DNA of 64,000 nt from Rhodanobacter sp. LX-99 (GCF_018599185.1 NZ_JAHFVL010000002.1:372001-436000), one strand, 5' to 3'; shown: positions 8,302-19,127, counted from the stretch's first letter. The notes: generated by a model not told the origin, from the letters alone. Numbers and translations are program-made.

Positions 8302-9264
8302 ATGCGCCGAGTGACACTGATTGCCTGCGGGGGAACGATCGCCGGCCACGCCGACGAAGCCGGCCGCTTTCGCCCGACGGGCCGTGCCGCCGAACTGCTG
8401 GCGGGGGCGACGTTGCCCGCGAACGTCGAAGTCAGCGCGATCGACGCGCTCACTGTGCCGAGCCGCGCGATGTCGCTGGCCGACGTGCTGCAACTGGTGG
8501 AGCGTGTCGACGCGCTCGCCTCCGGCGCGCAGCCGCCGGACGGCGTGGTGATCAGCCAGGGCACCGACACCCTGGAGGAAACCGCCTATCTGTTCGCGCT
8601 GATGTGCGGCGCGCGGTTGCCGGTGGTGCTGACCGGCGCGATGCGCCCGGGCGTGGTCGCCGGCTCGGACGGCCCGGCCAATCTGGCTGCGGCGATCGCG
8701 GTGGCCGCGCAGGCCGAGGCCGCCGCATTGGGGCCGCTGCTGGTGTTCGGCGACGAGATCCACGCGGCGCGTTGGGTGACCAAGGTGCACACCAGCCGCC
8801 CCGCGGCGTTCGCCAGTCCCGGCGCCGGTCCGGTCGGCGTCGTCGGCGAGGGCCGCGTGCGCCTGTGGGGGGCGCCGGCGGGGCCGATCCTGGGGCGGCC
8901 GCGTGAACTGTCGCATCGGGTCGAGTTGCTGACCATGGCCAGCGGCGACGACGGCAGCCTCGCCGAGGCGGCGGGCCGTTACGCCGACGGCCTGGTGATC
9001 GCCGGCATGGGCGGTGGCCATGTGCCGCCGGCAGCGGCGAAGGTGCTGGGGGCGCTGGCCCGGCGCATGCCGGTGGTGCTCGCCAGCCGCTGCGCGGCCG
9101 GATCGGTGCTGACCTCCACCTATCGCGGCGAGGGGGCGGAGAGCGACCTGATCGCGCAGGGCCTGCTGCCGGTGGGCAACCTGCAACCGCTCAAGGCGCG
9201 CCTGCGCCTGATCGTGGGCCTGAGGCTCGGGCTGGCGCCCGCGGCGATCTTTCCGGTCGATTGA
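8302..9264 (+). CDS. L-asparaginase
   Basis: 320 aa. Asparaginases hydrolyse L-asparagine to aspartate and ammonia with two threonine-centred sites. The first appears as A-C-G-G-T-I-A-G near residue 8, the second as S-Q-G-T-D-T-L-E-E-T-A near residue 77, followed by L-T-G-A-M-R. No signal peptide precedes the first motif when the ATG at 8302 is used, so a cytoplasmic enzyme is predicted. An in-frame ATG at 8221 would add 27 residues of poor composition and is not used. Confidence 0.9.
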   Translation: MRRVTLIACGGTIAGHADEAGRFRPTGRAAELLAGATLPANVEVSAIDALTVPSRAMSLADVLQLVERVDALASGAQPPDGVVISQGTDTLEETAYLFALMCGARLPVVLTGAMRPGVVAGSDGPANLAAAIAVAAQAEAAALGPLLVFGDEIHAARWVTKVHTSRPAAFASPGAGPVGVVGEGRVRLWGAPAGPILGRPRELSHRVELLTMASGDDGSLAEAAGRYADGLVIAGMGGGHVPPAAAKVLGALARRMPVVLASRCAAGSVLTSTYRGEGAESDLIAQGLLPVGNLQPLKARLRLIVGLRLGLAPAAIFPVD

Positions 9265-9306
9265 GCCGCGGGCCTGATCCGCTGATTTCGGCGGTGCGCC
9301 CTGCGC

Positions 9307-9846
9307 TCAATCCAGCGGCGCGATCATCATCAGCTGGTCGACCGGGTAGCCGCGCTGGCGCGAGTGCTCCTTGAGTGTCTGGAACAGTGCGCGGTCCATC
9401 GAGGGACGGCGCGAGAGTATCCACAGGTGCTTGCGCCCGGGGCTGCCGATCACGGCCCATTGGTAGTCGGCGTCCACCTCGATCACCCAGTAGTCGGCCC
9501 ATGCCATCGGCAGCCAGGTCAGCCAGGCGGGCACGAAGCGCACCTCCAGTGCCGCGGGCTGGCTCTCCTTCATCCGCGCCACTCCGTCGACGGACATCCG
9601 GCCCTTGCCGGTGCGGCAGGTGTTGTGGATGTGGACGGTGCCGTCGGGGTTCGGCGTGTAGGTGGCGACGACGGCATCCAGGCACTTGCGCTCGAAGTAC
9701 ATCGGCAGGCGCGCGATCTCATGCCATTGACCGGCGTAGCGATTGATGTCGAGCGACGGCACGGGCTGATTCGGCAAGGTGGCGGCCACCGCCGGCAGGG
9801 CAGCGGCCAGCAGTGCGGCCATCAGCAGCCGGCGGAACATGCGCAT
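9307..9846 (-). CDS. lipocalin (Blc-like), exported
   Basis: 179 aa with signal peptide ([18 protein letters not shown]). The first lipocalin conserved region is clear ([15 protein letters not shown]), then Y-T-P-N-P-D-G-T-V and [10 protein letters not shown]. Bacterial Blc proteins bind fatty acids or lysophospholipids in the envelope. E. coli Blc is a lipoprotein, but here the cleavage region (A-V-A-A-T-L-P) has no lipobox Cys, so a soluble periplasmic form is inferred. It is divergent from the ABC exporter; the ~280-bp gap between them shows no motif I can name. Confidence 0.85.
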   Translation of the reverse strand: MRMFRRLLMAALLAAALPAVAATLPNQPVPSLDINRYAGQWHEIARLPMYFERKCLDAVVATYTPNPDGTVHIHNTCRTGKGRMSVDGVARMKESQPAALEVRFVPAWLTWLPMAWADYWVIEVDADYQWAVIGSPGRKHLWILSRRPSMDRALFQTLKEHSRQRGYPVDQLMMIAPLD

Positions 9847-10128
9847 GGTCTGGCTCCATCGGTTATGCATGGCGCGGAATCGCTGTCATGCCAGGAAGAT
9901 GTCGGGCGGTGGGTGACGTCGATGCCATGGGGGGATGCCGGAGAACGAAAGCTGAGACTGCGTTTATCCTCGATCCCGACCCCGGCGGTCCAGTGGTGCA
10001 GGCATCTTGATGGTGGCGCATCAGTTCGAAGAGGGAAAGTCGCAGAAGAAGTGCAGCGCCGGGCTGGCTGCAGCGGCGCGGATGGGCATACCATCGGCGC
10101 TCCCCGTCGTCATCCCCCAGGAGTTCGC

Positions 10129-11051
<923 letters not shown>

Positions 11052-11055
<4 letters not shown>

Positions 11056-11813
11056 ACATTTACGCGATCCGCGCGATCTACCGCTTCGAGATGGCGCGCA
11101 CCTGGCGCACCCTGCTGCAGAGCATCGTTTCGCCGGTGATCTCCACCTCGCTGTACTTCGTGGTGTTCGGTGCGGCGATCGGCTCGCACATGAACGGGAT
11201 CGACGGGGTCAGCTACGGCGCCTTCATCGTGCCGGGGCTGATCATGCTGTCGCTGCTGACGCAGAGCATCTCCAACGCCTCGTTCGGCATCTACTTCCCG
11301 AAATTCGTGGGCACGATCTACGAGATACTGTCGGCGCCGGTGTCGCCGTTCGAGATCGTCGCCGGCTACGTCGGCGCGGCGGCGAGCAAGTCGATCATCC
11401 TGGGCCTGATCATCCTGGTCACCGCGCGGCTGTTCGTGCCGTTCCAGATCGAACATCCGCTGTGGATGCTGGCGTTCCTGCTGCTTACCGCGGTGACCTT
11501 CAGCCTGTTCGGCTTCATCATCGGCATCTGGGCGGACAACTTCGAGAAGCTGCAGCTGGTGCCGCTGCTGGTGGTGACGCCGCTGACCTTTCTCGGCGGC
11601 AGCTTCTATTCGATCCACATGCTGCCGCTGTTCTGGCAGAAGGTCACCCTGTTCAATCCGGTGGTGTACCTGATCAGCGGCTTCCGCTGGAGCTTCTACG
11701 GCGTCGCCGACGTCGGCGTGGGCGTCAGCGTGGGCATGACCCTGGTGTTTCTCGCGGTCTGTCTGGCCGCGGTGTGGTGGATCTTCCGCAGCGGCTACCG
11801 GTTGAAAGCCTGA
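11052..11813 (+). CDS. ABC-2 type exporter permease (YadH-like)
   Basis: 253 aa with about six hydrophobic segments and the ABC-2 family pattern: an N-terminal cytosolic helix ([13 protein letters not shown]), L-Y-F-V-V-F-G, then F-L-G-G-S-F-Y-S and [12 protein letters not shown]. Its start codon overlaps the ATPase stop by four bases, so the two are translationally coupled and form the transporter together. The exported compound cannot be predicted. Confidence 0.9.
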
Positions 11814-11821
11814 GCGGGTTG

Positions 11822-12319
11822 TCAGGTCAGCGCGGTATGCGCGTGGAACGGCAGCAGTGTGGCACCGGTGCGCGCGACGGCGGGCTCGGCCACGCCGAGC
11901 TTGTCCTTGCTGGCGTCGATCACCACCAGGATGCGGCCGGCCGCGATCTCGTCCTTGAACTTGCGGCTGACCACGTCCGGCACTTCGAAGCCGACCATCT
12001 CGCCGATGCAGGTGCCGAATGCCGCGCCGGCGACGGTCATGGCTGCGGCGCCGGCCAGCGTCACGCCCAGCGGCGGCACGGCGACCGCGATCAGCCCCAG
12101 CAGCAGGCCGGTACCGCCGCCGCAGACGCCGCCGCGTACGGCGGCAGGATAGAAATCGTTGCGCCCCAGCATCAGGTGGTCGGGGATCTTTTCCAGCTCG
12201 ATGTCCTCGCGGGCCACCAGCGAGATGTCGTTGTCGTCGACGCCGGCCGCGCGTGCCGCGGCCATCGCGGCGCGTGCCGCGGCCAGGTCGGGTGTGCTGA
12301 ATACGCATCGGGTTTTCAT
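11822..12319 (-). CDS. small membrane protein with glycine-rich central segment (DUF1269-like)
   Basis: 165 aa. The N-terminus (T-R-C-V-F-S-T-P-D-L-A-A-A-R-A-A) and the 'D-D-N-D-I-S-L-V-A-R' strand resemble general-stress/DUF1269 proteins with a ferredoxin-like start. Residues ~65-110 are a Gly/Ala-rich hydrophobic stretch able to span the membrane twice as a glycine zipper. The end (R-I-L-V-V-I-D-A-S-K-D) returns to a soluble strand. The ATG at 12319 is used, as the upstream in-frame region is not protein-like. Function unknown; converges with the exporter operon. Confidence 0.6.
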   Translation of the reverse strand: MKTRCVFSTPDLAAARAAMAAARAAGVDDNDISLVAREDIELEKIPDHLMLGRNDFYPAAVRGGVCGGGTGLLLGLIAVAVPPLGVTLAGAAAMTVAGAAFGTCIGEMVGFEVPDVVSRKFKDEIAAGRILVVIDASKDKLGVAEPAVARTGATLLPFHAHTALT

Positions 12320-12470
12320 GAGGTCTCCCTCCGTGTTCCGGCGTGGCGTCACTCGCGCGGATGGGGCTCTCCGGAGCTCATGCGTACCACGCGGGTAAAG
12401 CGGACGAGCAGTATCCATCCTTGTCGCAACTGTGTTGTGGGCGCGTGACACGGTTGTTATCAAAAACGGT

Positions 12471-13160
12471 TCAATGGGCCCGCACGGGCATGCCGTTCGC
12501 CATCACGGCGCCGCGCCGGTAGCTGAGCAGGCGGCCACGGAACGGTGCAACGTCGGTCGCGTCGAAGCGGCTGCGCAGTTCGGTGGCGGCAAATCCCTGG
12601 CCGACCAGCGCGCGGGTGAACGGCGCACTGTTGCCGCGGCCCGGATCGGTGATCAGCACTTCGGCGTCGGGCAGGGCGTGGCGCGAGACCATCGCCGCGA
12701 GCAGGTCCGCGTGGCCGCTTTCGTAAAGGATGTCGCTGCCGATGATCAGGTCGAAGCGTCCGAGCGTGACGTCGGGCACTTCCCAGCGCAGGTCGCGATA
12801 GACGATGGCCGCCAGCTGGTTCAGCGTGGCGTTGTGGCACAGGAACGATTCGGCCAGCGGGTGATGGTCGCTGGCGGTAATGTCGGCACGGCGCTGCTGC
12901 AGCACCAGGCTGGACAGGCCCAACCCGCAACCGAGTTCCAGGATGCGCTTGCCGACGATGTCATGGGTGGCCATCGCCTCGGCCAGTGCCCGCCCCGCCG
13001 GCCATACCTGACCGAACAGGCTCCACAGCGCCGACGAGATGCCGATGCGATGGGCCAACTGGTGCGGGTCGGCGAATTGCTGCAGGTCGCTCAGTGCCCG
13101 GATACGGTAGTCGTGGCCGCCAAGGCGGACCACGAGTTCGCGGGTGGAATAGCCCGGCAT
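12471..13160 (-). CDS. class I SAM-dependent methyltransferase (METTL21/Nnt1-like)
   Basis: 229 aa. Motif I of Rossmann methyltransferases is clear (I-L-E-L-G-C-G-L-G-L-S-S near residue 73), followed by the acidic strand-2 residue in I-T-A-S-D and 'F-D-L-I-I-G-S-D-I-L-Y' as post-motif. The last pattern, with D-I-L-Y, is typical of the methyltransf_16 group, which often modifies lysine in proteins. Target unknown. Monocistronic on the minus strand. Confidence 0.8.
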   Translation of the reverse strand: MPGYSTRELVVRLGGHDYRIRALSDLQQFADPHQLAHRIGISSALWSLFGQVWPAGRALAEAMATHDIVGKRILELGCGLGLSSLVLQQRRADITASDHHPLAESFLCHNATLNQLAAIVYRDLRWEVPDVTLGRFDLIIGSDILYESGHADLLAAMVSRHALPDAEVLITDPGRGNSAPFTRALVGQGFAATELRSRFDATDVAPFRGRLLSYRRGAVMANGMPVRAH

Positions 13161-13378
13161 AAGTGCTCCCGTAGGGTATCGTCCCGGCTATCGGCAGGCG
13201 GGATGAAACGTGGATGGGGGCAGCGGCCCTCGCCACGAGGCGCTGGGAGAAGAGGATGCATGGCCAGCTTACCTGCAATGCCGGTAGGGTGTTGCCAGGC
13301 CAGTTCGATCGGGCTGGATGAACGAATCGGGCGTGGGCAAGTCCAACACAGGCATTCGATGGCAGAACGGGAGTGATC

Positions 13379-14224
13379 GTGAGCAGACGAGCATCGGCGG
13401 GTAGCTGGATCGGGGCGGTGGTGGTGGTGCTGGCCATCGTGGCGGCGGGCGTGTACCTGGCACGCAAGGCGATGCATCCAGGCCCATCGCCGACCACCGC
13501 ACCCGTTGCGTCGGCATCGGCTCCCGCGAGCGCCGCCAGTGCACCGATCCAGCACCCGATCGAGCAGGCGCAGACTGGGCCGGCGACGGCTTCGACCAGC
13601 GCGTTGCCGGCACTGGGCGACAGCGACGCCAGCACGATCGCCGCACTCGCCGTGCTGGCCGGCGGCAACGACCTGTCCCCGCTGCTGGTGCGCCAGCAGG
13701 TCATCGCACGCATCGTGGCGACCATCGATGCGCTGCCGCGTCACGACGGGCTGGCTACGTTCACGCTGCCGGCACGCGTGCCGAAGGGTGCGTACATCGT
13801 CGATGAAGCCGATGGCGGCACGGTGGCCGGCGAGCGGAACGTTGCCCGCTACGCGCCGTACATGCAAATTGTCGATGCCATCGATCCGCAGGCGCTGGTG
13901 GCCTGGTACGTGCACGCCTATCCGCTGTTCCAGCAGGCGTATCGGCAACTGGGCTACCCGAAGGGCTATTTCAACGACCGCCTGGTCGTGGCGATCGACG
14001 ACCTGCTGGCCGCGCCGGAACCGGCCCGGCCGCCGACCGTGGTGCGCTCGAAGGCGTTCTACGTCTATACCGATCCCGCGCTGGAATCGCGGTCCACCGG
14101 GCAGAAGCTGCTGTTGCGCGTGGGGCCTGCCAACGAGGCGAAGATCAAGGCCAAGTTGCGCGCGATCCGCACGCAGCTGACCGGGCAGAACCTGCATCCG
14201 GCACCGGCGGGAACGGCCGGGTAG
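13379..14224 (+). CDS. DUF3014 membrane-anchored protein
   Basis: 281 aa. An N-terminal anchor (residues ~10-28) is followed by a Pro/Ala/Ser linker and a DUF3014 domain. That domain has 'F-T-L-P-A-R-V-P-K-G-A-Y', 'R-Y-A-P-Y-M-Q-I-V-D-A-I-D', 'Y-P-L-F-Q-Q-A-Y' and the C-terminal 'K-L-L-L-R-V-G-P-A-N-E'. The family has no assigned role and is common in Xanthomonadales. Two GTG codons compete (13373 and 13379); 13379 has better spacing from the gggag at 13369-13373. The bulk is expected in the periplasm. Confidence 0.8.
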   Translation: MSRRASAGSWIGAVVVVLAIVAAGVYLARKAMHPGPSPTTAPVASASAPASAASAPIQHPIEQAQTGPATASTSALPALGDSDASTIAALAVLAGGNDLSPLLVRQQVIARIVATIDALPRHDGLATFTLPARVPKGAYIVDEADGGTVAGERNVARYAPYMQIVDAIDPQALVAWYVHAYPLFQQAYRQLGYPKGYFNDRLVVAIDDLLAAPEPARPPTVVRSKAFYVYTDPALESRSTGQKLLLRVGPANEAKIKAKLRAIRTQLTGQNLHPAPAGTAG

Positions 14225-14254
14225 ACTCGCGCGCCCGGTTTTCGATTTGCGACG

Positions 14255-14872
14255 ATGGCCATTCGACCCACGCCTCCCGACCAGCCTCGGCTCGACCTGC
14301 TCGGGGCGGCCGGCGCCCGGCCTGCCGAAGTGCACCGATTGTTCTTCGCGTTGCTGCCGGACGCCGCGGCGCGTGCACGGCTGGCGCAGGCGGCGCAGGC
14401 ACTCAAGGCCAGTCATCCTGGCCTGCGCGCGCGCTGGGTGAACCCGGCACGCTATCACGCCACGCTGCATTTTCTGGGCGACCACGCGCTGCTGCGGCAG
14501 GACGTGGTCGACGCGGCCGTGGCTGCCGCGGGCAAGCTGCGCATGGCGCCGTTCGAATGGGTGCTGCACGAGGCGGCCAGCTTCCATGGCCGGCAACCGC
14601 CGTTCATCCTGCGCAGTTCGAGCGTGCCCGAACCGCTGCAGCAGCTGTGGCTGGACCTGCGCCATGCGCTCGTGCTGGCCGGGCAGGGCCGCCATGTCGC
14701 ACGCAGCTTTACGCCTCATGTCACGGTCGCCTACAGCCATGCTGCGTTGCTGGATGTCACGCCGCTCGAACCCGTGGCATGGCGGGTCGAACGCGTTGCG
14801 CTGATCCACAGCGTGGTCGGCCAGCAGGATTATCGGGTGCTGGCGGAGTGGTCGCTGCAGACGGTGGCGTAG
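14255..14872 (+). CDS. thpR: RNA 2',3'-cyclic phosphodiesterase (2'-5' RNA ligase family)
   Basis: 205 aa. The 2H-phosphoesterase superfamily is defined by two H-x-T/S motifs, seen here as H-A-T-L-H-F-L-G (residue ~69) and H-V-T-V-A-Y (residue ~151). ThpR opens 2',3'-cyclic phosphates on RNA ends and ligates tRNA halves in vitro. The N-terminal pattern 'H-R-L-F-F-A-L-L-P-D' is characteristic. About 25 extra N-terminal residues precede the domain. Confidence 0.88.
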   Translation: MAIRPTPPDQPRLDLLGAAGARPAEVHRLFFALLPDAAARARLAQAAQALKASHPGLRARWVNPARYHATLHFLGDHALLRQDVVDAAVAAAGKLRMAPFEWVLHEAASFHGRQPPFILRSSSVPEPLQQLWLDLRHALVLAGQGRHVARSFTPHVTVAYSHAALLDVTPLEPVAWRVERVALIHSVVGQQDYRVLAEWSLQTVA

Positions 14873-14879
14873 AGCACTC

Positions 14880-15335
14880 TCAGGCGTAGGGTGTGCCGTC
14901 CTTGTGCGAATAGTGATCCACGCCTGGCGCCAGGTGCAGGTCGATGTCTGAATAGTGGCAGGCGTCGTCGTCGCAGCGGGTGCCGATGTCGAGATAGACG
15001 GCCGTTTCTTTGCCGCGGTTGATCATGTGGTGGCCATCGGGCACGTTTTTCGGAAATGCCGCACCATCGCCGGCGCGCAGCAATTGCTCGCCGGCTTCGG
15101 TGAGCAGGGTCAATTCGCCGGCCAGCACGTAGACGAATTCCTCCTCGCGACTGTGCCAGTGGCGCTGGCTCGACCATGCGCCCGGCGGCAGATGCACCAG
15201 GTTGACGCCGAAATCGGTCAGGCCGCCGGCATGGCCCAGCGCCTGCCGGATGCGCCCGCTGACGGGTTCCGCGTAAGGTGCCGGGTAGTCCGAACCTGAG
15301 CGTCTTGGGACCTTGTCGACATCGACTTTTGGCAT
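14880..15335 (-). CDS. cupin-domain protein
   Basis: 151 aa single-domain cupin. Metal-binding motif 1 appears as 'R-H-W-H-S-R-E-E-E-F-V-Y-V-L-A-G-E' (two His and a Glu) and motif 2 near 'G-D-G-A-A-F-P-K-N-V-P-D-G-H-H'. It resembles stand-alone cupin_2 proteins often annotated as transcriptional regulators or sugar-related enzymes, but nothing here fixes a substrate. The ATG at 15335 is used because sequence upstream of it is not protein-like. It converges with thpR, 7 bp apart. Confidence 0.8.
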   Translation of the reverse strand: MPKVDVDKVPRRSGSDYPAPYAEPVSGRIRQALGHAGGLTDFGVNLVHLPPGAWSSQRHWHSREEEFVYVLAGELTLLTEAGEQLLRAGDGAAFPKNVPDGHHMINRGKETAVYLDIGTRCDDDACHYSDIDLHLAPGVDHYSHKDGTPYA

Positions 15336-15490
15336 GGCTTGTTCCTCGCGGCGGAGGGAAGGCCGCTTTCGATGAATCATTGTGCACCGGCCAGACCTTG
15401 GTTGCGCTGACCCGGTCGGCGATCGGTTTTTGAACACCGGCCGGGTTACAGTGGCGGTATCGTCGCTGATGTCATGTGGAGGTCGGTGAG

Positions 15491-16882
15491 ATGATGCGTT
15501 GGCTGTGGCTGGTCTGTGCGGCGGTTCTTTGCACGTTGCCGATGCAGGCGGCATTTGCCGTCGAACCCGTGGTTGCCGGCGGCACGGCGAGCCATGGCAT
15601 GGTGGCGCAGATCACGCTGGATGGCCCGATCGGCCCGGCCGCCGCGGAGTATTTCGACGACGCCTCGAAACGCGCGGTGGCCGATGGCGCCGTGGCGATC
15701 GTGCTGCGGCTGGACACGCCCGGCGGGCTGGCCGATTCGATGCGGCAGATCATCACCAGCATGCTGTCCTGCGAGGTGCCGGTGCTGGTGTACGTTGCCC
15801 CAGGCGGTGCGCGGGCGGCTTCGGCCGGAACGTATATCCTGTATGCCGGGCAGATCGCCGCGATGGCGCCGGCAACCCACCTGGGCGCGGCGACGCCGGT
15901 GCAACTGGGTGGCGCCCGGCCGGTGCCGCTGCCCAAGGCCGGCGACCAGCCGGCGGCAGCGGGTTCGGCCGCCAAGGACGAGCCGGTCGCCGGCGACGAT
16001 GCCGAGTCGCACAAGGCCATGAACGATGCGATCGCCTATATCCGCTCGCTGGCGCAGTTGCGCGGGCGCAACGCGCAGTGGGCCGAACAGGCGGTGCGCG
16101 GCGCGGCCACGCTGACCGCCAGTGAGGCCGCGCAACAGCATGTGATCGACTTCGTGGCAGCGGACGTGGCCGACCTGCTGGCCAAGGCGGACGGACGCAA
16201 GGTGCAAGTCGGCGATCGCGACGTCACGCTGCAGCTCAAGGGCGCGCCCGTGCGCGAGTATGCGCCCGGTGCGCGCACGCGCTTCCTGGCGATCGTCACC
16301 AACCCCACCATCGCTTATCTGTTGCTGCTGGCCGGCATGTTCGGCTTGCTGCTGGAAGCCATGCATCCCGGCGCCATGTTGCCGGGCGTCGCCGGTGGCA
16401 TCTGCCTGCTGGTTGGCCTGTACGCGCTGCAATTGCTGCCGGTGAACTACGCCGGGCTGGCCTTGATGGCGCTGGGTGTCGGCTTGCTGGTGGCCGAGGC
16501 GGTCAATCCCAGCGTGGGTGCGTTCGGCGCCGGCGGACTGGTTTCGTTCGTGGTGGGCTCGGTGATGCTGATGAATACCGGGGTACCCGGTTATGGCGTC
16601 AATCTTGGCGTCATCGCCGGTATCGCGATGTGCGCGGCGGGCTTGCTGGCCTTGATTGTGTGGCTGGTGTTCCGTTCGCGCCGCGCCGGGCCGGTCACCG
16701 GCGATGCGGCGATGCAGATGGACACCGGCGAACTGCTGGAGCCGGTGGAAGCCGGCGGCGAGGCCTGGATGATGGTGCGCGGCGAGCGCTGGCGCGTGCG
16801 TTGCGATACCGCATTGCCGGCCGGTGCGCGGGTGCGCGTGGTGTCGCGGCAGGGGTTGCTGTTGCGGGTCGAGCCGGCATGA
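15491..16882 (+). CDS. NfeD-family membrane-bound serine protease (ClpP class)
   Basis: 463 aa with signal peptide ([13 protein letters not shown]). Residues ~35-230 are a ClpP-like protease domain; the nucleophile Ser is expected in '[10 protein letters not shown]' and a catalytic Lys in 'S-H-K-A-M-N-D-A'. Four or five TM helices (residues ~265-400) and a C-terminal OB-fold NfeD domain ('[10 protein letters not shown]') follow. Characterised relatives cleave the C-terminus of the stomatin encoded next door. ATG 15491 is preferred because ggaggt lies 7 bases before it; an in-frame GTG at 15476 lacks this. Forms an operon with the slipin gene. Confidence 0.9.
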   Translation: MMRWLWLVCAAVLCTLPMQAAFAVEPVVAGGTASHGMVAQITLDGPIGPAAAEYFDDASKRAVADGAVAIVLRLDTPGGLADSMRQIITSMLSCEVPVLVYVAPGGARAASAGTYILYAGQIAAMAPATHLGAATPVQLGGARPVPLPKAGDQPAAAGSAAKDEPVAGDDAESHKAMNDAIAYIRSLAQLRGRNAQWAEQAVRGAATLTASEAAQQHVIDFVAADVADLLAKADGRKVQVGDRDVTLQLKGAPVREYAPGARTRFLAIVTNPTIAYLLLLAGMFGLLLEAMHPGAMLPGVAGGICLLVGLYALQLLPVNYAGLALMALGVGLLVAEAVNPSVGAFGAGGLVSFVVGSVMLMNTGVPGYGVNLGVIAGIAMCAAGLLALIVWLVFRSRRAGPVTGDAAMQMDTGELLEPVEAGGEAWMMVRGERWRVRCDTALPAGARVRVVSRQGLLLRVEPA

Positions 16883-16919
16883 CCCGGCGCGGCCATTTCA
16901 TGAAAGGCAGGAGATGATC

Positions 16920-17696
16920 ATGTTCGGATTCGTCGGTGTACTGGTAATTCTTGGCGTGCTGCTGCTGTTCTCCGCGGTGAAGATCCTGCCGGAGTACCAG
17001 CGCGGTGTGATCCTGACCCTGGGCCGCTACACCGGGACCAAGGGGCCCGGACTGGTGCTGCTGGTGCCGTTGGTGCAGCGGATGATCCGCGTCGACCTGC
17101 GCGTGACCGTGATGGACGTGCCGCCGCAGGACGTGATCTCGCGCGACAACGTCTCGGTGCGCGTGAATGCGGTGGTCTATTTCCGCGTGGTGGAGCCGGA
17201 CAAATCCGTGCTGCAGGTGGAGAACTTCCTGCAGGCCACCAGCCAGCTCGCGCAGACGCGACTGCGCTCGGTGCTCGGCCAGCACGAGCTGGACGAGATC
17301 CTGTCGCAACGCGATTCGATCAACCACACCTTGCAGACCATCCTCGACGAGGCCACCGATCCGTGGGGCATCAAGGTCGCCAACGTGGAGATCAAGGACG
17401 TCGACCTCAACGAGACCATGGTGCGCGCGATCGCCCGCCAGGCCGAAGCCGAGCGCGAACGCCGCGCCAAGGTGATCCACGCCGACGGCGAGCTGCAGGC
17501 CGCCGAGAAGCTGCGCGACGCCGCCGCGATGCTGTCGCAGCAGCCGCAGGCCTTGCAGCTGCGCTACCTGCAGACGCTGGCCGACATGTCCAACAACGGC
17601 AAGTCCTCGACCATCGTGTTTCCGCTGCCGCTGGACCTGATCCGACCGCTGATGGAGGCGTTTCCGGCAAAGTCCGATCCGGCCTCGAACCGCTGA
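16920..17696 (+). CDS. slipin (stomatin/prohibitin-family membrane protein)
   Basis: 258 aa. One N-terminal hydrophobic hairpin (residues 2-20) is followed by an SPFH/band-7 domain ('[13 protein letters not shown]' and '[13 protein letters not shown]'). A helical segment rich in A/E/R and a C-terminal '[11 protein letters not shown]' complete it. Slipins oligomerise on the membrane and pair with NfeD proteases, as the gene order here (37 bp apart) predicts. ATG 16920 fits the aggag at 16909-16913 better than ATG 16914, which is one base from it. Confidence 0.92.
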   Translation: MFGFVGVLVILGVLLLFSAVKILPEYQRGVILTLGRYTGTKGPGLVLLVPLVQRMIRVDLRVTVMDVPPQDVISRDNVSVRVNAVVYFRVVEPDKSVLQVENFLQATSQLAQTRLRSVLGQHELDEILSQRDSINHTLQTILDEATDPWGIKVANVEIKDVDLNETMVRAIARQAEAERERRAKVIHADGELQAAEKLRDAAAMLSQQPQALQLRYLQTLADMSNNGKSSTIVFPLPLDLIRPLMEAFPAKSDPASNR

Positions 17697-17761
17697 ACTG
17701 GCGCAGCCGTTCAACGCGGGTGAATAATGCCGCCCATCTCCTGCCAAGACGAGCGATCACC

Positions 17762-18583
17762 ATGGATGCAGCACGTTCACCCGGAAGCCTGGTCTGCGTG
17801 GGCCTGGGCATGACCCTGGGCTCGCACCTCGGTCCGCTGGCGCGCAGCCATATCGAACAGGCGGACGTGGTGTTCGCCGGGCTCTCCGACGGCATCGTCG
17901 AGCTGTGGCTGAACAAGATGCATGCGGACGTGCGCAGCCTGCAGCCGTACTACCGCGAAGGCAAATCGCGCATGCAGACCTACCGCGAGATGGTCGAGGC
18001 CATCCTCACCGAGGTGCGCGCAGGCAAGCGGGTGTGCGGGGTGTTCTACGGCCATCCCGGCGTGTTCGCCTGGGCGCCGCACAAGTCGATCGAGGTAGCC
18101 CGCAGCGAGGGTTACCCCGCGCACATGGAGCCGGGCATTTCCGCCGAGGACTGCCTTTACGCGGACCTCGGCATCGACCCGGGCCGCTACGGCTGCCAGC
18201 ATTTCGAGGCCAGCCAGCTGCTGTTCTACCAGCGCCGGATCGACCCGACCGCCTACCTGGTGCTGTGGCAGGTGGGCCTGGTGGGCGACCAGTCGCTGGC
18301 CCGCTTCTCGACGGGCCCCGCGTACAAGCAGGTGCTGGTCGACGTGCTGGCGCGCGACTACCCGCTCGATCACGAGATCACTATCTACCGCAGCGCCACC
18401 TTGCCGATCCAGCAGGCGCGCGTCGAGCGGGTGAAGCTCGGCGACCTGCCGCAGGCGAAGGTCGAGATGGAGGATACGGTGGTCGTGCCTCCTGCCGGCC
18501 CGCTGCAGCCGAATACGGAAATCCGCGCGCGTCTGGCCGAACTGGACCGGGCGGAGGGTGCGACTCCGGTGGGTATTCTGTGA
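17762..18583 (+). CDS. split-borosin-type peptide backbone N-methyltransferase (SonM-like, tetrapyrrole-methylase fold)
   Basis: 273 aa, a full tetrapyrrole-methylase (class III SAM) domain: 'S-L-V-C-V-G-L-G' at 9-16, 'Y-G-H-P-G-V-F-A-W' at 96-104 and 'M-E-P-G-I-S-A-E-D-C' at 122-131. Tyr64, Arg70 and Tyr74 have the same 6- and 4-residue spacing as the catalytic Tyr66/Arg72/Tyr76 I recall for the borosin enzyme OphMA. The overall sequence resembles SonM of Shewanella, which methylates backbone amides of a separate precursor. There is no fused peptide: the protein stops at residue 273, as in split systems. Four candidate precursor genes follow on the same strand. A corrin/porphyrin methylase is the alternative, but no cobalamin or haem gene is nearby. 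Confidence 0.85.
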   Translation: MDAARSPGSLVCVGLGMTLGSHLGPLARSHIEQADVVFAGLSDGIVELWLNKMHADVRSLQPYYREGKSRMQTYREMVEAILTEVRAGKRVCGVFYGHPGVFAWAPHKSIEVARSEGYPAHMEPGISAEDCLYADLGIDPGRYGCQHFEASQLLFYQRRIDPTAYLVLWQVGLVGDQSLARFSTGPAYKQVLVDVLARDYPLDHEITIYRSATLPIQQARVERVKLGDLPQAKVEMEDTVVVPPAGPLQPNTEIRARLAELDRAEGATPVGIL

Positions 18584-18725
18584 GCAGGTAGACAAGTTGG
18601 TGTTGGCGGCGTCTCTACGATGGTTTGGCGCAGGCTTGTGGTTGCCGGTGGCTCTCGGTGGTTCTTGCCGTCTGGCAGCCGAGCGATCTGCGCAATTCCC
18701 AACCCATCATTACCTGGAGAGCGCC

Positions 18726-18992
18726 ATGTCGAACATCATTGATTTTCTTGAAACCATCGGGCAAAACGCCAGCCTGCGCTATGCTTCGCCGGAGGAAATG
18801 CAGCACGTCCTGGCCGATAGCCAGGTGGGTAGCGAGCTGCAGGAGGCTGTGCTGGCCGGGGATCAACAGCGACTGTCGGAGTTGCTGAGGGCGAAGAATA
18901 CCTGTTGCATGCTGATGCCGGGCCGAGTCAGCTGTCTGCTGATGTCCGGCATGAATGACGAAGATGAGATCCTTGGCGAGCGGTGTGCCTGA
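18726..18992 (+). CDS. borosin-type precursor peptide 1
   Basis: 88 aa, start ATG with ggagag four bases upstream. Residues 1-56 are a helical leader (N-I-I-D-F-L-E-T-I-G-Q-N-A-S-L-R-Y-A-S near the start; 'V-L-A-G-D-Q-Q-R-L-S-E-L-L' near its end), resembling the borosin-binding domain of SonA. The remainder holds two hydrophobic Cys/Met segments, C-C-M-L-M-P-G at 60-66 and V-S-C-L-L-M-S-G at 68-75, then an acidic tail. It lies 142 bp after the methyltransferase gene. That residues in these segments are N-methylated is inference from the family; which ones is not visible. Confidence 0.75.
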   Translation: MSNIIDFLETIGQNASLRYASPEEMQHVLADSQVGSELQEAVLAGDQQRLSELLRAKNTCCMLMPGRVSCLLMSGMNDEDEILGERCA

Positions 18993-19099
18993 GGTATTGA
19001 CGGAGCATTGACCAGTGCCCAGGCTCGTTTGGTCGATGACCAACACGCAGTTGGGTGTTCATTGCAAAGGCAATCGTTTGGCGGATCGCTGATTCAATT

Positions 19100-19127
19100 C
19101 CAGCGCAGGGCCCATGCCTTGCGCTGG
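19100..19127 (+). promoter_or_regulatory. strong hairpin between precursors 1 and 2
   Basis: A 12-bp stem (arms 19100-19111 and 19116-19127, one G-T pair) closes a 4-base loop. No T-run follows at once, so it may be a terminator, processing site or mRNA-stability element separating the two precursors. A hairpin with a related 3' arm (GCCTTGCG) sits in the same place between precursors 3 and 4. Confidence 0.5.

Noticed and set aside
17762..18583. Cobalamin or siroheme biosynthesis methylase
   Set aside because: The fold is shared, but no cob, cbi, cys or hem gene is nearby, and the Tyr/Arg/Tyr pattern plus adjacent leader-type peptides fit a borosin enzyme better.
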